Shown: positions 1 to 8,670 of the stretch, piece after piece
Layout: each line of letters starts with the position of its first letter
How positions within the stretch are numbered: the first letter of the stretch is position 1
DNA from: Streptomyces sp. NBC_01260
GTDB taxonomy: Bacteria; Actinomycetota; Actinomycetes; Streptomycetales; Streptomycetaceae
Assembly: GCF_036226405.1 (NCBI RefSeq)
Contig: NZ_CP108464.1
Location: 7,998,001 to 8,062,000, forward strand
Length of the DNA stretch: 64,000 bases
Reading direction: 5' to 3'
Made by a program: the position numbers and the translations under genes
Notes under the pieces: generated by a model
What the model was told of the DNA's origin: nothing
The model's database searches: none
The model's input: the letters and a program-made list of their open reading frames with translations, nothing else

Positions 1-1
1 G

Positions 2-742
2 GCGGCGGCGGTGTTCGCCGGCCGCGCCCCGCTGGGCGTCGGCGTGGCCGCGGCCGGGGTGGTCGACCCGGTGGCGGGCCGGATCGTCGAGGTCAACGAC
101 GCGCCCGCGCTGCGCGGCTACCCGGTCGCGGACCGATTGAGGGAGCTGGCGGGTGCGCCCGTCCAGGTCGAGCACCGGGCCCGCGTCCAGGTCCTCGGGG
201 ACCGCTGGTTCGGCGCGGGCCGCGGCCGGCGCTCCTTCGCGTCCGTCGCGACCGGCGAGGTGCTCGGCGTCGGCATCCTCTACGACGGTCAGGTGCTCGC
301 CCCGGTCGGCGGCCGCAGCGGCGCCCACATGACGGTCACCGCCAGCGGAGATGCCTGCACCTGCGGACGCCGCGGCTGCTGGAAGACCGTGGCGACGACC
401 CGCTGGCTGCGCGCCCGCGCCGCCCGGCTCGGCGTGGACCCGCGGGGTGTCTCGCCGGGCACGCTGCTCGCCTCGCCCGACCCGGCCGCCCGAGACCTCG
501 TCGTGCGGTACGCGGAGAACCTGGTGCTCGGCCTCGCCACCGTCCAGCAGCTCTTCGCCTGCGGCCTGTTCGTGCTGCACGGCGAGGCCCTCGACGGCGG
601 TGAGCCGTTCCGGGAGCTGGTCGAGACCCTGCTGCGCGCCGATGTGCTCGGCGGCGGCGAGCCGCCCACCGTGGTGCTGGGCGAGGCGGCGGACACCGGC
701 GCGCTGCTCGGCGCGGCCGGTCTGGTCCTGTCGGGGCGCTAG
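2..742 (+). CDS. ROK family protein, 3' part (5' end outside window)
   Basis: The frame is open from the left edge, so the true start lies upstream and the N-terminal part (an HTH, if it is a regulator, or the ATP phosphate-binding motif, if it is a kinase) cannot be seen. The visible 247 codons carry the ROK core: a glycine-rich stretch ending in VLGVGILYDGQ, and the Cys-x-Cys-Gly-x-x-Gly-Cys zinc motif (CTCGRRGCWK). In this family that motif binds zinc next to the sugar site. The residue after the last cysteine is W rather than the usual L/E. Sugar kinase and xylose-type repressor cannot be told apart here. It converges on the ABC importer operon. Confidence 0.75.
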   Translation, partial: AAAVFAGRAPLGVGVAAAGVVDPVAGRIVEVNDAPALRGYPVADRLRELAGAPVQVEHRARVQVLGDRWFGAGRGRRSFASVATGEVLGVGILYDGQVLAPVGGRSGAHMTVTASGDACTCGRRGCWKTVATTRWLRARAARLGVDPRGVSPGTLLASPDPAARDLVVRYAENLVLGLATVQQLFACGLFVLHGEALDGGEPFRELVETLLRADVLGGGEPPTVVLGEAADTGALLGAAGLVLSGR

Positions 743-786
743 GGTCCCGACAGGCAGTGCCCGCCGGGGCGCCGGGGTGCGCGAGG

Positions 787-1620
787 TCATGCCGGGACGT
801 CCTGTGACGCCGCCCGGATGCGGCGGCCCCGCGACGGATCGGGGACCGGCACGGCGTCCAGGAGCCGTCGGGTGTAGGAATCCTGCGGGTCGGTGAAGAC
901 CTGCCGGACGGTGCCGCTCTCCACGATGCGGCCCTGGCGCATCACGGCGACCCGGTCGGCGATCTGTCCGACGACGGCCAGGTTGTGGGAGATGAAGAAG
1001 TACGTCAGACCCAGGCGTTCCTGGAGCTCGGCGAGCAGGTCCAGGACGCGGGCCTGCACGGACACGTCGAGCGCGCTCGTCGGCTCGTCGAGGACGACCA
1101 GGCGCGGCTCCAGGGCGAGGGCCCGGGCGATGGAGATGCGCTGGCGCTGCCCGCCGGAGAACTCGTGCGGATAGCGGTCCAGGATGCTCGCGTCCAGGCC
1201 GACGGCGTCGAGGAGTTCACCTGCCCGGTCGCGTACCGCCGCCCGCCCGCGCCGCCCGCGCGCCCACTCCTCGTGCGTGACGAGCGGCTCCCCGACGATG
1301 TCGGCGATCCGCATGCGCGGGTTCATGCTGGAGTACGGGTCCTGCAGGACGACCTGCATCTGCCGTCGCAGCGGCCGCAGTTCGGTGCCGGTCAGCGACA
1401 GCAGCTCCGTCCCGTCGAACCGCACACTGCCCGCCGTGGGTTCCAGCAGACGCAGCAGCAGCCGGGTCAGGGTCGTCTTTCCGCAGCCGGACTCGCCGAC
1501 CAGGGCGAGGGTCTCTCCCTTGCGGACCGTGAGGGAGACGTCGTCGACGGCGACGCTCGGTGGCCGGCCGGGGAACTCCTTGCGCAGTCCGCTGATTTCC
1601 AGAAGGTCGCTGGTGGTCAT
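787..1620 (-). CDS. Peptide-type ABC importer ATPase (DppF/OppF-like)
   Basis: 277 aa cytoplasmic ATPase that pairs with the next ATPase to power dipeptide/oligopeptide/nickel-type uptake. Walker [10 protein letters not shown] is at residues 42-50, the signature FSGGQRQR at 153-160 and Walker B LVVLDEP at about 173-179. The start codon overlaps the stop of the upstream ATPase (ATGA, 1617-1620), so it is the last gene of a translationally coupled five-gene operon. The family is clear; the substrate is not. Confidence 0.93.
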   Translation of the reverse strand: MTTSDLLEISGLRKEFPGRPPSVAVDDVSLTVRKGETLALVGESGCGKTTLTRLLLRLLEPTAGSVRFDGTELLSLTGTELRPLRRQMQVVLQDPYSSMNPRMRIADIVGEPLVTHEEWARGRRGRAAVRDRAGELLDAVGLDASILDRYPHEFSGGQRQRISIARALALEPRLVVLDEPTSALDVSVQARVLDLLAELQERLGLTYFFISHNLAVVGQIADRVAVMRQGRIVESGTVRQVFTDPQDSYTRRLLDAVPVPDPSRGRRIRAASQDVPA

Positions 1621-2444
1621 GCGGCGGGCTCCAGTCGGGGGGTGGCGGCCAGCAGGCTGCGGGTGTATTCCGCGGCGGGACGGGCGAAGACCTGGTCCAC
1701 GTCCCCGGTCTCGACGATCTCGCCGTGCCGCATGACGGCGACGCGGTCGGCGGTCTCCGCGACGACCCCCAGGTCATGGGTGATGAGCAGGACGGCCATG
1801 CCGTGCCGGCGTTGCAGCCGCACGAGGAGTTCGAGGATCTGCCGCTGCACGGTCACGTCGAGCGCCGTCGTCGGCTCGTCGGCGATCAGCACGCGGGGCC
1901 GGGCCACGAGCGCGGAGGCGATCATGACGCGCTGGCGCAGTCCGCCGGACAGTTCGTGCGGGTACTGCCGGTAGCGGTGTTCCGGGTCGGGGATGCCGAC
2001 CTCGTCGAGCGCGGTCAGCGCCGCCTGCCGCGCCGCGGCGCGGGTGTGACCGCCGTGCAGCCGCAGGACCTCGGTGACCTGGGCGCCGACTCGCTGCAGC
2101 GGGTCGAGGCTGGTCATCGGGTCCTGGAACACCATGGAGATCCCGGCGCCGCGCACTTTGCGCAACTCCCGCTCCCGCAGGGCCAGTACGTCCATTCCGT
2201 CGAGCAGGACCTGGCCACCCGCGTACACACACGGCGGTTCCGGGTTGAGGCGCAGCGCGGACAGGGCGGTGGCGGACTTGCCGCTGCCGGACTCGCCGAC
2301 GACGGCGAGGGTCTCACCGGCGGCGACGGACAGGTTCACACCGCGCACCGCGTGCACGGTGGAGGAGGCGAGCTCGAAGTCGACGCGCAGGTCCCGGAAT
2401 TCGAGGACGGGTACGGCGTCCGGGGCATCGGGGGAGTGGGTCAT
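1617..2444 (-). CDS. Peptide-type ABC importer ATPase (DppD/OppD-like)
   Basis: 275 aa. Walker [10 protein letters not shown] at 50-58, signature LSGGLRQR at 165-172, Walker B VLIADEP, then the D-loop TTALD. The protein is short for DppD (usually about 325 aa) and ends soon after the nucleotide domain without the long C-terminal tail that carries the cysteine cluster in some homologues. ATGA overlaps join it to the permease upstream and the second ATPase downstream. Confidence 0.93.
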   Translation of the reverse strand: MTHSPDAPDAVPVLEFRDLRVDFELASSTVHAVRGVNLSVAAGETLAVVGESGSGKSATALSALRLNPEPPCVYAGGQVLLDGMDVLALRERELRKVRGAGISMVFQDPMTSLDPLQRVGAQVTEVLRLHGGHTRAAARQAALTALDEVGIPDPEHRYRQYPHELSGGLRQRVMIASALVARPRVLIADEPTTALDVTVQRQILELLVRLQRRHGMAVLLITHDLGVVAETADRVAVMRHGEIVETGDVDQVFARPAAEYTRSLLAATPRLEPAA

Positions 2445-3346
2445 CGGCGGTACGCCTTCGGGTCAGCGACGTCGCGCAGCGCGTCGCCCAGGATGTTGAT
2501 GGCCAGGGAGGTGAGCATCAGCGCCACACCGGGGAAAACGGCGATCCACCAGGACGTGCCGAGGTACAGCTGTCCGTCGGCGAGCATGCCGCCCCAGGTC
2601 ACCGTCTCCTTCGGCACGCCCAGGCCCAGGTAGCTGAGCGAGGCCTCGGCGACGATCGCGGCCGCGATGTGCAGGGTGGCGATGGTGGCGAGCGGTGCCA
2701 TGACGTTGGGCAGCAGGTGCCGTCGCATGATCGTCAGGTCGTTGACGCCGATGGCCCGGGCCTCGGTGATGAAGTCGCGGGTGCGCAGCGACAGCACCTC
2801 GGAGCGCACCACGCGGGCGTACGACACCCAGCCGGTGATGCCGAGGACGAGGATCACGTAGCCCAGTCCCGAACCGACGAAGCCGACGACGGCGAGCGCC
2901 AGCAGGATCGCGGGGAAGGCGAGCTGGACATCGGCGATCCGCATCACGACGCGGTCCGTCCAGCCGCCGAGGTAGCCGGTGGCGAGGCCCGCGACAGTGC
3001 CGATGACGCCCGCGAGCAGGGCGGCGCCGGCGCCGACGAGCAGCGAGACGCGGGTTCCGTAGACGATGCGGGAGAGCAGGTCGCGGCCGAGCTGGTCGGT
3101 GCCGAGCAGATGGGCGGTGCTGCCGCCGGACTGCCAGGCGGGCGGCTGGAGGCGGGCGAGGAGGTTCTGGGCGTTCGGTTCGGCGGGCGCGATCAGGGGT
3201 GCGCACAGCGCGCACACGATGATCAGTGCGAGGAAGCCGAGCGCGACCGCGGCGAGCCGGCTGCGCAGCAGGGAGCGCCACACGGACGGCTGTTTCGCGG
3301 CCGCAGGGGCGACGGCGGCGGTGGGTGCGGGGGCGGTGGTGGTCAT
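2441..3346 (-). CDS. Peptide-type ABC importer permease (DppC-like)
   Basis: 301 aa inner-membrane permease. It has an N-terminal soluble leader rich in A/P, one membrane segment near residues 32-52, the OppC-type N-terminal region ending in HLLGTDQLGRDLLSR, and then the BPD_transp_1 domain. The EAA-type loop is ITEARAIGVNDLTIMRRHLLPN. I place the start at the ATG (3344-3346) because it has GAGGA upstream and overlaps the stop of the preceding permease as ATGA. A longer in-frame reading upstream is only an out-of-phase shadow of that permease. Confidence 0.9.
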   Translation of the reverse strand: MTTTAPAPTAAVAPAAAKQPSVWRSLLRSRLAAVALGFLALIIVCALCAPLIAPAEPNAQNLLARLQPPAWQSGGSTAHLLGTDQLGRDLLSRIVYGTRVSLLVGAGAALLAGVIGTVAGLATGYLGGWTDRVVMRIADVQLAFPAILLALAVVGFVGSGLGYVILVLGITGWVSYARVVRSEVLSLRTRDFITEARAIGVNDLTIMRRHLLPNVMAPLATIATLHIAAAIVAEASLSYLGLGVPKETVTWGGMLADGQLYLGTSWWIAVFPGVALMLTSLAINILGDALRDVADPKAYRR

Positions 3347-4335
3347 CGGGAGTTCCTCACCCTCGGGTCGAGGAGGCCGTAGGACAGGTCCACGAGCAGG
3401 TTGACCACGACGAACGTGGCGGCGAACAGCAGCACCGTGCCCTGGACCAGAGGGAAGTCGCGGTTGGCGATGGCCTGCACGGTCAGCTGGCCGACGCCGG
3501 GCCAGGAGAAGACCTGCTCGGTGAGGATCGCGCCGCCGAGCAGGCTGCCGACCTCCAGGCCGACGACGGTCACCACGGGCAGCGACGCGTTGCGCATGCC
3601 GTGCCGCAGCACGGTGCGCACGGGGCCCAGGCCGCGGGCGCGGGCCGTACGGATGTGGTCGGAGCCGAGCACGTCGATCAGGGACGAGCGCAACAGCCGT
3701 GCGACGACGGCGACCGAGTAGACGGAGAGCGTGACCGAGGGCAGGACGAGGTGGGCGAATGTGCCGTACCCGGAGGCGGGCAGCGCGTGCAGGCCGACGG
3801 CGAACACCAGGATCAGCAGGATGCCGATCCAGAAGGGCGGGGTGGACTGGCCGAGGAGCACGGCGGTGATGACGCCCCGGTCGGCGGGCTTGCCCCGGCG
3901 CATGGCCGCGATCGTCCCGGCGGGCAGCGCGATCAGCAGGGTCACCACGAAGGCGCCCGCCGCGAGCAGCAGGGTGGCCGGGATGCGGTCGGCCAGCACC
4001 TCGCGGACCGGCTGACTGTAGAAGAGGGAGTTGCCGAAGTCGAAGCGTGGCAGGCCCCACAGGTAGTCGAGGTACTGGCTGAGCAGCGGCTTGTCCAGGC
4101 CCAGGCTGTGCCGCAGCACGCTCTCCTGCTGGGCGCTGGCGTCGGGCGGCAGCATCACCTTCACCGGGTCGCCGGACAGGCGCACCAGGAAGAAGACGAC
4201 GGTCGCGGTGCACAGCAGCACCAGGACCGCGGTCCCCAGGCGGGTGGCGGCCGGGCGCAGCACCGCCAGGACGCGGCTGCCCGGCGCTTCGGCCGGACCG
4301 GCGGACTTGGTGGACACGGTCAGGGACTGGCTCAT
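3343..4335 (-). CDS. Peptide-type ABC importer permease (DppB-like)
   Basis: 330 aa multi-spanning permease with an N-terminal membrane segment (about 30-50) followed by VRLSGDPV and a periplasmic loop ending FGNSLFYSQPV, both typical of DppB/NikB. The EAA loop is HIRTARARGLGPVRTVLRHGMRNA. The ATG at 4333-4335 shares one base with the stop of the binding-protein gene (TGATG), so translation is coupled. The 3' end overlaps the DppC-like gene by ATGA. Confidence 0.9.
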   Translation of the reverse strand: MSQSLTVSTKSAGPAEAPGSRVLAVLRPAATRLGTAVLVLLCTATVVFFLVRLSGDPVKVMLPPDASAQQESVLRHSLGLDKPLLSQYLDYLWGLPRFDFGNSLFYSQPVREVLADRIPATLLLAAGAFVVTLLIALPAGTIAAMRRGKPADRGVITAVLLGQSTPPFWIGILLILVFAVGLHALPASGYGTFAHLVLPSVTLSVYSVAVVARLLRSSLIDVLGSDHIRTARARGLGPVRTVLRHGMRNASLPVVTVVGLEVGSLLGGAILTEQVFSWPGVGQLTVQAIANRDFPLVQGTVLLFAATFVVVNLLVDLSYGLLDPRVRNSR

Positions 4336-5909
4336 CACACGGCCACCTTCGCGCTCGCCATGTCGAGGACTCCGGCGGCGCCGGGCGTCCAGCTCGGCCG
4401 GGTGTTGTGCACGTAGATGTTGTCGATCTGGTAGAGGGGCACGAAGGGCGCCTCGTCCTTGATCAGGTGCTGCAGGCCGGAGAAGGCGCGGCGTCGCACG
4501 GCGGGCTCCACCGACAGTTCCTCGGCGTCCACGAGCCGGTCGGCGCGCTTGTTGTGCCAGCGGCTCTGGCGCCGGTCGCTGCGCACGTTGGACTGGAGCA
4601 TGCTCTCGCCGTCCAGGGTCCACACGGTCGACGCGGCCAGGTACATGGGGCCGAGTGCGCCGCGGTTGTCCGAGGTCAGGCGCTGGGCGTAGGTGCCCGG
4701 GTCGAGCAGGTCCACCTTGGCGCGCACCCCGGCATGGGCGAGCAGGCCGGAGATGGCCTCGGCGACGTTGGCGTCGATGTTGGAGGCGGTGAGCGAGGTG
4801 CTGATGCCGTCGGGGTGCCCGGCCTCGGCGAGCAGCGCGCGGGCCTTGGCGGCGGAACGGACGTAGGGCTTCACCGACTCGTCGAAGCCGAACGCTCCGC
4901 GCGGGATCATCGCGGGGACCTCGGTGGCGTTGCCGCCGAGCACCGCCTTGATCAGCAGCGGTACGTCGACGGCGTGGTTGATCGCCTGACGGACCCGGCG
5001 GTCGCGCAACGGCCCGGCGGACAGGGTGTCGAGCGACAGGTAGGAGGTGCGGATGCCGGTGTGGTGGTCGATCCGCACCCCCGGGTATCCGGCCAGTTGC
5101 TGTGCGGCGTCCGGGGTCATGCCCGCCACGATGTCCACGCCGCCGCTCTGCAGCGCGGCCAGCGCCGACGACGAGTTGGGGGCGGGGACGAAGACGAGCT
5201 CGTCGACGTGCGGGCGGCCCTGCCAGTGGCCGGCGTGGGCGCGCAGCCGCAGTTCGTGGTCGCGCTGCCAGCGCCGGAACACGAAGGGGCCGGTGCCCAC
5301 CGGGTGCGCGGCGAAGCCCTCGTCGCCGACCTTGTCCAGGTAGCGCGGGGGTACCACGACACCGCCGAACAGGGACAGCTTCGCGGGCAGGATCGGGTCG
5401 TGCACCGAGGTGTGGAGGTCCACCGTGTAGCGGTCGACGACGCTGACGTCCTCGACGTAACGCAGCTCCACGATCGGCGACTTGGTCGCGGGGTCGAGCA
5501 GCCGCTTGATGCTGAACCGGACGGCTTCGGCGTCGCACGGCTCGCCGTTGTGGAATGCGACGCCGCGCCGCAGCTCGAACCGCCAGACCTTGGGCCCGAC
5601 GGCCTTCCAGGAGAGCGCGAGCCGCGGCTGCAGGGTGTTGTCGCGGCCCCGGGTGGTGAGCGTGTCGAAGATGTTGATCAGGGCGTTCATCGACGTCATG
5701 TCACCCTGTTTGTGCGGGTCCATCGTCTTGGGGTCCCCGGTCTGGGAGACCCGCAGGACGTTGCCGGCGGCGTCCGCGGGCGGAGCGCCGCACCCGGTCA
5801 GCAGGGCGGGGGCGGCGAGGGCTGGGGCGGCCAGAGCGCCCGCACGCAGTACCGAGCGGCGGGAGCAGCCGGCGCGAGGGCCGCCTTCTCCTCCACGTAT
5901 TCGTTCCAT
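4335..5909 (-). CDS. ABC importer substrate-binding lipoprotein (SBP_bac_5)
   Basis: 524 aa. The N-terminus reads SRRSVL (Tat-like) followed by an Ala/Leu stretch and the lipobox LLTGC with Cys40, so it is an exported, lipid-anchored binding protein. The mature part has the SBP_bac_5 opening (LRVSQTGDPKTMDPHK) and the conserved AVRFSIKRLLDP region. It is the first gene of the operon. The ATG at 5907-5909 lies inside an inverted repeat (TTCCATT at 5904-5910, AATGGAA at 5933-5939) shared with the divergent IclR gene. Peptides are the default guess for the substrate, but the family also takes nickel, haem and glutathione. Confidence 0.9.
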   Translation of the reverse strand: MERIRGGEGGPRAGCSRRSVLRAGALAAPALAAPALLTGCGAPPADAAGNVLRVSQTGDPKTMDPHKQGDMTSMNALINIFDTLTTRGRDNTLQPRLALSWKAVGPKVWRFELRRGVAFHNGEPCDAEAVRFSIKRLLDPATKSPIVELRYVEDVSVVDRYTVDLHTSVHDPILPAKLSLFGGVVVPPRYLDKVGDEGFAAHPVGTGPFVFRRWQRDHELRLRAHAGHWQGRPHVDELVFVPAPNSSSALAALQSGGVDIVAGMTPDAAQQLAGYPGVRIDHHTGIRTSYLSLDTLSAGPLRDRRVRQAINHAVDVPLLIKAVLGGNATEVPAMIPRGAFGFDESVKPYVRSAAKARALLAEAGHPDGISTSLTASNIDANVAEAISGLLAHAGVRAKVDLLDPGTYAQRLTSDNRGALGPMYLAASTVWTLDGESMLQSNVRSDRRQSRWHNKRADRLVDAEELSVEPAVRRRAFSGLQHLIKDEAPFVPLYQIDNIYVHNTRPSWTPGAAGVLDMASAKVAV

Positions 5910-5939
5910 TGGACAACACACCCGTTCCGGTGAATGGAA
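5904..5939. promoter_or_regulatory. Inverted repeat between importer and IclR gene, candidate operator
   Basis: TTCCATT (5904-5910) and AATGGAA (5933-5939) form a perfect 7-bp inverted repeat with a 22-base spacer. The left arm covers the start codon of the binding-protein gene and the right arm sits just upstream of the IclR -10-like TAAGGT (5951-5956). The position is right for an IclR operator controlling both directions. Assignment is inferred from position only. Confidence 0.4.
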
Positions 5940-5963
5940 TGCAGTGCGGGTAAGGTAATCCCC

Positions 5964-6830
5964 ATGGGGAAACCGGTCAACAGTCGTTCGCAGCAGCAGA
6001 CGTCCGCCACCGCTCTCGATGAGGCGGCCGTGACAGCCCTTCCACCCGCACCAGGCCCGGTGGACAAGGCCATGGAAGTGCTCTCCGCCCTCGCCGAAAC
6101 CGGAGCACCACACCGCCTCGCAGATCTCGCCCGCCACACGGGCCTCGCCAAACCCACCGTGCACCGCCTGTTGCGCGCCCTCGCGGCCGGCGGCTACGCC
6201 GAACCGGCCGCCGGCGGGAGCTACCGCCCGGGCCCCCGCCTCCTCGGCCTTGCCGCGAGCGTCCTCGCCGACGACGCGGCGATGCGCCAAGCCGGCCCCG
6301 TCCTCGATGAACTGCGCATCCGCACCGGCCTGTTCGCCTCGTACGCCGTGCGCGACGACAGGACCCTGATCCACCTGTACGTGCACGCACCCACCCAGGG
6401 CCCCGCCCTCGACCTGCGCCCCGGCACGCGTGAGGCCGTCACCGCGGGCGCCGCGGGCCTCGCCCTGCTGGCGGCCCTGCCCGCCGAGGACGCCGACACT
6501 CTGCTGACCGGCCCGGACGGCGCCCCCGCCGACGAGGCGACGCGCACCGCGCTGGCCGCCGCCGCCCACGACGGCTACGCCTTCGACAGCGCCGACGCCT
6601 GGCGGGACCGCCGCGCGCTCGCCGCCCCGGTACGCGACGCCGCGGGCCACCCGGCGGGCGTGCTGGTCCTCACCGGACTCGCCTTCACCCTCGACGAAGC
6701 GGCCGCGCACCTGTACGGGCCGATGGTGCGCTCCGCCGCGGCCGCGCTCTCCACGAGCCTGGCCGCACAAGCGGGAGCACGGCTCGGCGTCGTCGGCGCC
6801 CCGGACCACGGGGCAGGCCGGAAGCGATGA
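5964..6830 (+). CDS. IclR family transcriptional regulator
   Basis: 288 aa. An N-terminal winged HTH (about residues 35-90: VDKAMEVLSALAETGAPHRLADLARHTGLAKPTVHRLLRAL is the pattern seen) is followed by the IclR effector-binding domain, including RTGLFASYAVRDD and the closing RDAAGHPAGVLVLTG. I chose ATG 5964 over 5934 because TAAGGT, a TAnnnT -10 box, ends 7 bases before it, which fits a leaderless transcript, while neither start has a convincing ribosome site. It is transcribed away from the ABC importer and overlaps the next gene by ATGA, so it probably senses a small molecule handled by both. Confidence 0.88.
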   Translation: MGKPVNSRSQQQTSATALDEAAVTALPPAPGPVDKAMEVLSALAETGAPHRLADLARHTGLAKPTVHRLLRALAAGGYAEPAAGGSYRPGPRLLGLAASVLADDAAMRQAGPVLDELRIRTGLFASYAVRDDRTLIHLYVHAPTQGPALDLRPGTREAVTAGAAGLALLAALPAEDADTLLTGPDGAPADEATRTALAAAAHDGYAFDSADAWRDRRALAAPVRDAAGHPAGVLVLTGLAFTLDEAAAHLYGPMVRSAAAALSTSLAAQAGARLGVVGAPDHGAGRKR

Positions 6831-7963
6831 GCGCGCACCCCACCCGGGCGCCCCGCACCGGCACCCCGCAGCCGCCCACGGCGCCGACCGCCTCCGGGCA
6901 GCACGCGGCCGCGCGCCGGGGAATCCTCGAACAGGGACGGGCGCGCGGCCTGTACTCGGGTGCGGCCTGGTCCCTGGGCGACGCGAGCGGCCCCTACGAC
7001 CGTGGCTGGACCGGGACCCGCGCCCACGACGGGACACCGCTGGACGGCACCGACCTGTGGGACCTCGCGTCGGTGACCAAGCCGATCGTGGGCCTCGTCG
7101 TCATGGCCCTCGTCGAGCGGCACGTACTCACCCTCGACGACACCGTGGGCCACCACCTTCACCGGTACCGCGACAGCCCGCACGCCGCCCGCACCCTCGC
7201 CCAACTCCTCGACCACACCTCGGGACTGCCCGGAGGCGTCCCCCTCTACCGCGACCACCCCACCCGCGAGTCCCTGCTCACCGCGCTGGGCGCCCTGCCG
7301 CGCACCGCCGAACCCGGCACCCGCGTCACGTACTCGTCGCAGGGATTCATGCTGCTCGGCCTGATCGCCGAACAGGCCACGGGCCGGAGCCTGGACGCCC
7401 TGCTGACGGACCTCGTCAGCACACCCCTCGGACTCACCGGCACATGCTTCGGGCCCGCCCCCGGACAACGGGCCCGCGCGGTGGCCACCGAGGACTGCCC
7501 CTGGCGCGGCCGCACCGTCACCGGCGAGGTGCACGACGAGAACGCCGTCGTACTCGGTGGCGTCGCAGGCCACGCCGGCCTCTTCGCCACCCTCACCGAC
7601 ATGGAACGGCTCGCGCGCTCCCTCCTCGGCGGCGGCCCGCAGCTCCTCGCGCCGGACACCCTCGCGCGGATGACCGCACCCCGCACCGACCACCTGAACC
7701 TGCGCCGCGCCCTGGCCTGGCAGGGAACCGACCCGCACGCCTCGCCGGTGGGCGACACCTTCGGCCCCGCCTCGTACGGCCACACCGGCTTCACCGGCAC
7801 CAGCCTGTGGATCGACCCGGAGGCGGCCCGCTACGCGATCCTGCTGACGAACCGCGTCCACCCGCACCGCGAGGAACGCGGATTCACCTCCCTGCGAAGG
7901 GAGTTCCACACCGTCCCGGCAGGCCGGGACCCGCAGAGGCGAGGGGCACCGTCCGGTACCTGA
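6827..7963 (+). CDS. Serine hydrolase, class C beta-lactamase/esterase fold
   Basis: 378 aa, no signal peptide. PF00144 motifs are present: SVTK at 82-85 (nucleophile and base), YSS at 169-171 in place of YxN, and HTG at 319-321 in place of KTG. With HTG and YSS it is more likely a penicillin-binding-protein-like esterase, amidase or D-aminopeptidase than a resistance enzyme. The start overlaps the IclR stop (ATGA), so the two are co-translated. Hydrolysis of an imported peptide, ester or cyclic amide is a reasonable guess. Confidence 0.85.
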   Translation: MSAHPTRAPRTGTPQPPTAPTASGQHAAARRGILEQGRARGLYSGAAWSLGDASGPYDRGWTGTRAHDGTPLDGTDLWDLASVTKPIVGLVVMALVERHVLTLDDTVGHHLHRYRDSPHAARTLAQLLDHTSGLPGGVPLYRDHPTRESLLTALGALPRTAEPGTRVTYSSQGFMLLGLIAEQATGRSLDALLTDLVSTPLGLTGTCFGPAPGQRARAVATEDCPWRGRTVTGEVHDENAVVLGGVAGHAGLFATLTDMERLARSLLGGGPQLLAPDTLARMTAPRTDHLNLRRALAWQGTDPHASPVGDTFGPASYGHTGFTGTSLWIDPEAARYAILLTNRVHPHREERGFTSLRREFHTVPAGRDPQRRGAPSGT

Positions 7964-8187
7964 CTCGCGTCCGGCGCGACCTGCCCGCCCGCCCTCGCAC
8001 GGGCAGGCTTCTCCGTACCCAGGGCGTCCGCCGGGTTCATCGCCCTGGCCGGCGCCGTCATCACGGTCCGCTGCCTCATCCGGGGAGCCCGGACCCTCTG
8101 CCGCTGGGACGCCCCCCCCGGAGCCCCCGTATCCGATGACCTGCTGATGGGCGCCCTGACGGCCGAGAGTCCAAAAAAAGCCAAAGA

Positions 8188-8217
8188 GTACGTTGGTATT
8201 CCCATGCGTCAACGTAC
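8188..8217. promoter_or_regulatory. Perfect 8-bp palindrome, probable ArsR-type operator
   Basis: GTACGTTG (8188-8195) and CAACGTAC (8210-8217) are perfect inverted repeats separated by 14 bases, ending 10 bases before the start of the broken ArsR gene. Size and position are typical of a self-regulating winged-helix operator. Confidence 0.55.
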
Positions 8218-8227
8218 CCTTTGACAT

Positions 8228-8660
8228 GTGCGACTGAGTGATCCGAAGGCGATCCGCGCCCTGGCCCATCCGAGCCGGCTCGACCTGCTGGAGACTCTCG
8301 GCGAGATCGGCCCCGCGACGGCTGCGAGCTGCGGGCGGACGCTGGGCGTGTCCCAGGCCAGTTGCTCCTTCCGCCTGCGTCCGTCGAGCGCGAGGCCGCC
8401 CGTGCGCTCGACTGCGCGGGCCGCACGCTCGGCGAGAGCGCCCAGTGGCGGGACGTGGCCCGGGGCATGGCCGCCACCGTTCGGGTGACAGCCGCCGAGG
8501 CCGGCCGAGGGCAAGGCCGCAGTGGCGCGCGATCCTGGCCCCGTGCCTGGCGAGGGACGTCGCCGAGGTCCAGGGCGTCGCCCCGGACACACACGCCGAC
8601 GACCGGCGACACGTCCGCTGCTTCATGGCGGCCTCGCCGCTTGCCGACACTGACCTGGGG
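8228..8660 (+). pseudogene. Broken ArsR-like winged-helix regulator
   Basis: The first about 48 codons read as a good ArsR/HTH_20 domain (DPKAIRALAHPSRLDLLETL, then GVSQASCSFRLR). The frame then runs into unrelated residues where the family continues with the recognition helix and wing (HLRQLAKYGFVEE-like). A second frame from about 8388 carries VEREAARALDCAGRTLGESAQWRDVARG, which resembles the C-terminal half of the same family. So the gene has suffered a deletion with frame change near 8376-8390. The upstream palindrome is still perfect, and the intact gene downstream may now be unregulated. Confidence 0.6.
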
Positions 8661-8670
8661 GACAGCACCG

